Made by a program: the position numbers and the translations under genes. Shown piece by piece: positions 63,901 to 64,000 of a stretch of DNA of 64,000 nt. The DNA is taken from positions 141 through 64,140 of the forward strand of contig NZ_AQUZ01000008.1 of NCBI RefSeq assembly GCF_000372465.1, read 5' to 3'. Under the pieces are notes generated by a model, which was not told the origin of the DNA, did no database searches, and saw only the letters and a list, made by a program, of their open reading frames with translations. The DNA comes from Kribbella catacumbae DSM 19601. GTDB lineage: Bacteria > Actinomycetota > Actinomycetes > Propionibacteriales > Kribbellaceae. How positions within the stretch are numbered: position 1 is the first letter of the stretch; each line of letters begins with the position of its first letter.

Positions 63901-64000
63901 CGAATCGGCGGACGGGATGGCCCTGTTCCAGCTACCGGAGCGGGATGCCCTGCGCTTCTATGCCAGCAATGAGCTCGACCTGCCGCTGCATCAGGTGGCG
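51932..64000 (+). CDS. Giant T7SS effector-like protein with embedded SecA-like motor and metallopeptidase domain, 3' truncated by the window
   Basis: One uninterrupted frame of at least 4,023 codons from the GTG at 51932. Domains in order: WxG helical domain (E-W-N-G, Trp63); hydrophobic segments ~113-131, 189-205, 247-264; Pro/Gly-rich linker ~330-625 with octapeptide repeats; charged helices ~630-885; SecA-like motor ~887-1470 (MYTGEGKT, Lys951; A-I-V-D-E-I-D-A-V-V-I-D, Asp1039-Glu1040; Y-D-R-V-S-G-M-S-G-T-A-K-L; N-R-V-G-R-Q-G-A-P-G, Arg1449); a region ~1990-2165 faintly kinase-like; zincin ~2190-2350 (HHELQHGGL, His2263-Glu2264-His2267); hydrophobic stretches ~2440-2496 and 2563-2606; coiled coil ~2900-3045; beta-rich Gly/Ser repeat region from ~3050. 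The N-terminal domain and operon mark it as a type VII substrate. Its C-terminus is not visible. Confidence 0.85.
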   Translation, partial: MGWPRPIVEFFGAIVGVDPDHYPKGDEDALRRAADQYDAIAAHLVDQLGQTALQTARSLEAEWNGEGGRALAGQLTNYVNSKDFGGIMAIAVNARDLAQYLRDQADTIARTKMMIWAQVIIGVAMYAIPGGKLISLAFRNTLRKLLRDFITNRSKKAITEGAARAAANKAKVGTGAKIKAIPPGPLRNILVGGGGAVLFGLGPNTAAQIYGLTTGQDGRGEIVAGGKYQHEEGWNGEETWTYTKITAWALPIAIVAGAGVAKMGQAAVSKVGFLNTEAWSWAGRRVMGATAMAASMPAANLIVTGQRPTGEDFWRAAVMGAAMPTHPFGSPAERPSHPDATPVELMKLPESRAIEGMGDRPPPDGPNPPELVVKPEAVADHAATADGTKTAPAAEVRAEKPAAEQVSQQDAAVGVQGALPPSAVAAVAADVSARPQSRTANSTGEGTTSPPPKPPSASVPGDGPGKLPPTNPEVTTKGPANTRPEATTGQTGKADPVADPVGKAAPAEQSGPRVPGTEGQRVPETEGQRVPVSEGQRVPGTEGRVPESEGQRVPETEGKGALAEGEQASPPGAAKDAGRSAEDIGRPPSDGGPDGGRPGGPRDGTTAAPTDPTTHIGGSGTGRFAYQPEHVTMAEATSRFAEATTKHDDLVKERRAEERRAEERLAEVEAGEQGVAGKSGKDSLLVHSMTVERLAKETLASEKALLDVVTTRKAPPTEQARLEARQATEDLAAAQKTFREQEVARDKANKNLTKARNQETAREIAAAVAAKRAEQSAAGRADGEPAARVAKRRESAEQAAEGARDLTKTRKNEFDQASQRLKEASTSRDEAVAADKSAQDNATAARKADEREQNAWHKAESARLVRLAAETNRVRAALTPDQAQRLYQDKYRLEGWEHLNAEENRFLALFESIERTGKGDGKGITLRVSQVEASLVVRAKMMADMYTGEGKTLLAALALGMAAPDGPVHFITSAPHLAAENHLLFRKLLEPLGVDVRMVNVNRPEPPPTRTTVYVGDAAAFGHSMGANHRVPGKHAIVDEIDAVVIDLFNQLYTHSSDGGGIASAKETAAVRLVKRILDEGFDPAHLGVDPAFAKRILDDGAELAFRGLTEPQSKPELTPGGREAFKALVGDRVGTRRFEVLVKRLEADAEARWTLVENQHYLRKVIDGVEKILIISKDFGPLMDSVTLTEQRWSKVAQALEAKHGLEIRADPKHRNAISTGELLKSYDRVSGMSGTAKLGEQQIRELLGPDRVSRVVEIDQFNTPKMKMKPDTVVDTWAEKWDAVIDEVIADMAKDGDPSTGRPNMIGTDHEGEIAYVNERLVDRIRERGYEGKIQIQILNSSKQADFMIAGTYADSMTKFFVDAGQPGMVTIGGRVLGRGVDPNPAAATFKGHQVAAPGARVFTIPELRGQPKQNIEAAEGGIAMRVGYRDEGSPRGTIQAVNRVGRQGAPGEAGVYVSKQDALFLNHKDAPPIAAAYQKQAASRDSAQRIYTEAAIAHAQAVAAQASASAPIATAAVAADVRSAEQTMHQTGEALRRAHDNLRRAEENLQFGAHWDYQERLSNLQPASQNDSVGQPDDQGKRTESPGQVTHTVVPQRDPAESNRPRYRYGPPDLDGDSWMRPGGAADKLELLRRTAEGHPHGVTAGDPGGQAAPANAAQPSGRGVLGERMPLLDEGRLRDAGITRIDAISPAPDNHVRRYVVTLGDRGSFVLTTVRDGFFAPGTAELNDAFGEFRDVEIKFADSAETIHTRFTDHVVQAAEQFGQRKPEQGADQRAGAVDAAYTALKTVDLGSYDRDALRARPEPPPATTPAVRPSRNPNREKLFPRAEMPADPDTQPTPADTADPTALSPLGQAITADPYQNLLLGSPNDRALAELIDRDLGRSTQGLAVKRIRITAAEEQHFLVGGRRVSPHQLAALSGLWPDWVNVLDVDRPSTAATELAQRFANIAQLDIVVRTTDETSPWQVVMAVEDSTLQHEGQIGIEGGKVILRTGTTARQIELTEQHLGTLLGFGGSKAAFALYDKVVLVALPNAEAALDEQIGWTNRLYEMPGGREVIAPIHGRTTLFGSPAFVADRYQAISRDIWGPDQDSPVSRQGLPTRASLDSLIAFRAFCAENRVLPLDLQFGIDRAGRFVAYDINGIRRLDGLANTGFEVLDAWIAWARNGVAAATEPQRPHSSPAGLPVAEVERLAADVRAKLRVSESVEIRVVPDIAALQSAGLAPGHPVAGLYRNENGRHVVYLVAEHLDSRQQVDTTIHHELQHGGLRVLPRADHDRVLAWLVDRYDDARIAPFFGELTAVQRSFLDGGRAGATLSPEELAQVRELAEHAYIEFALTVPPAGPVRTLWHGFLSNVLGPALWRTRVWPSTVGLAMLHDTARRIAVAMRSGQAPRQGADADPHYRAAGPSRGGAPANRPGPTGGVAQRMQRFIDGLASLPNLGGSVYTALPGAVSAGALAGSGQVGLAAAVLGGTAIALPARALINRYADAADRRAKTGWADHRRVVEDRATVWRRVNSGQQAGRPTPPGAPLAADQAVQPRAPLALAQLTAPRSVAAWWTFPLRNAVPVAAGTMALAIVAPPAVVGVAIGLGAAVVGSAQYGLHLRRARLDDVRRAGDYAERSARQLIASGTPASRVLPTGTPLAAFLETAYRDLDEQLAVILEDGNRRAELDQLLEELTRLDGESVRLQGLLDGGAQDIAPLAGSLVAISAALSQYAAALERHGLDPHARLSGPNGTLVSDSVLHHDPLHARNLADLSWSPGRPHRPGVDAENAALVAAKIEQATSGRYGQLSATLIRGKAETGRRLVEIAAELVYDLEQRRTPSWMARDTIHARALRAQVDFYRYLGAEHDQAAPARLTWLAQSGQQYRAALPPATITVPDTHLPAAAVPDNGNGLRSKHLTARAEAVVDAARAHGPSADLTAKLNVQLKLLAPVIEGVAKRLEAKRASVEASKAAIVTARKTLADEEDAKDSGRHARRRAAERDAAKAAVTRDRHAAVAASYEEALRQLEAATAGYLALRSLPAGLEARAREAAGHVSQYLDTMAKIAPPDITLTTGMATGRLPWLTTLTKQINETLVAQGIKETFTADTLQSRLLAEFGQLAGRDGAVLRVGHGAGELRIRLRTAGLTEVLDPPAKASETMIGQLPQGGRSLSITATTKVGAEGGFDVAKLLARASEGSWVWQLGKFLILKLGWSVSRVRSVIANVIEYALGGGVEDNRDESVLFGGSAAWELEVRTDRGGWIDAGTVNTGAARDESELKVYIAHSYTVPAPEQTVQLPAAERNPQLPEHVVGAISGLEAISDRVQGLVDAKLGTVVRDQIHNAITYELPGELRESTGTALIRPLLVDGEVIGHLELRSEVRSAEPLGAAGREHWQEALRVGFSGASGNQSFGRGRSASVDGGIAGLAGHNLFGFGLDLKPPTVSASYRTGRSASQSAGGVGIHVGVQRFTGPTQGYHTFIHHEVKVVLRDEVVTVVKGNSEALLRFKANEAYRHGLAVDPKVLRKDENGEPLLVDGRQSIDGDPSPKAIVPGRRLEFPDWAKELGGAGPWAVQAFTGGDEALRDVMRYLSQQGYLPRLDVDDVPDLSRPAGTDPVEWRGQLANLTELRAQFSALRLETGYDIAAQTGLEFTVVRTRLGHAAESRTLRIDVARDFGKAGRPKVTTSESVVILSIGSNTAGRSGGGSTSVGLAARVAAQLGSPSGFGKAGFARDWSLRGRSAGWSSGGTANQVTLVESTSPVAVFHVPHTLTVTEVESGHEVHHGAQGFGARVSMDSDLLPSDETPAGTPSVAIKGEVKSNILDRGILLGLSAGDLQKELPAAISADPIARRHVATFLNPRNLIAHPEWTQTAYRTRTVVRGGVVPRVAGVSVTGEIHDAKFVAVTDGVGGDINFAMGSHGSDRGTNSGSGLSGSLGGGAGGRAGELGGSRSSNVSQSRGSLQIWGDERLTIEVGRQYVFQAAVDFQLAVTDGPVLGNLATRIAAESADGMALFQLPERDALRFYASNELDLPLHQVA
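53468..53605. repeat. Six tandem 24-bp repeats inside the giant gene
   Basis: Near-identical units that begin CGCGTCCC at 53468, 53492, 53516, 53540, 53561 and 53585. The fourth lacks 3 bp (21 bp) and the last ends early; all indels keep the frame. They encode the octapeptide R-V-P-G/E-T/S-E-G-Q in the Pro-rich linker. Slippage could vary linker length between strains. Confidence 0.85.

Noticed and set aside
51932-64000. The SecA-like region as the cell's housekeeping SecA or a second SecA2 gene
   Set aside because: It is embedded in one chain with a WxG domain upstream and a metallopeptidase and repeats downstream, lacks an own start, and appears to have a reduced preprotein-binding part.

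Overview
The window is 64 kb of high-GC DNA with frequent GTG starts, stop/start overlaps of the GTGA and ATGA type, and gene families typical of Actinobacteria. The best guess is a Kribbella- or Nocardioides-like soil actinomycete; this rests on general character only, as there is no rRNA or tRNA to anchor it. No tRNA, rRNA, CRISPR array or intact insertion sequence was seen.

Bases 1-24,460 are an ordinary chromosomal arm with several decayed genes. It holds a truncated MFS exporter; a likely copper-handling group (HMA chaperone, UreH/TauE-like membrane protein with cupredoxin-like tail, Met/His-rich secreted protein) with palindromes in its promoter; two small membrane proteins divergent from a NarL-type two-component pair; a DapB-like protein lacking the family's usual histidines; an EamA transporter; two methyltransferases; a MarR/GbsR-like regulator divergent from a DUF4097 protein; a divergent pair of fatty-acid desaturases; an alpha/beta hydrolase divergent from a TetR regulator with two operators between them; and an amino-acid ABC transporter operon ending in a sarcosine/N-methyltryptophan-type oxidase, divergent from a FadR-type regulator. 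Scattered through it are remnants: a frameshifted tail next to dapB, a GNAT without a start codon, a frameshifted VOC tail, an orphan UTRA domain and a twice-frameshifted SARP.

Bases 24,539-64,000 form one large type VII secretion (ESX-type) island. The core is complete: EccB, EccC (one 1,304-residue chain with three ATPase modules), EccD, EccE and a mycosin, plus an EccA-like AAA+ ATPase with an N-terminal beta-helix. Substrate-type genes surround it: a WXG100 pair, two mirrored modules that each pair a small EspC-like protein with a long alanine-rich protein ending in L-D-(D/E)-E-L-(F/W), and a zinc metallopeptidase lipoprotein. Accessory genes include an FN3 protein, a MoxR-DUF58-transglutaminase-like operon, a pseudokinase and a tandem pair of unknown paralogues. 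Several enzyme-like folds here have lost catalytic residues (pseudokinase, transglutaminase-like protein, second EccC ATPase).

The most striking element is the last operon (51,240 onward): a YbaB-like protein, an EspC-like protein, then one open frame of at least 4,023 codons that runs off the window. Its product starts with a WxG helical domain, then carries a proline-rich linker, a long helical region, a SecA-like translocase motor, an HExxH metallopeptidase domain, more helices and a Gly/Ser-rich beta repeat region. It looks like a giant T7SS effector that carries its own protein-translocation motor. Its C-terminus, and any toxin tip or immunity gene, lie outside the window.
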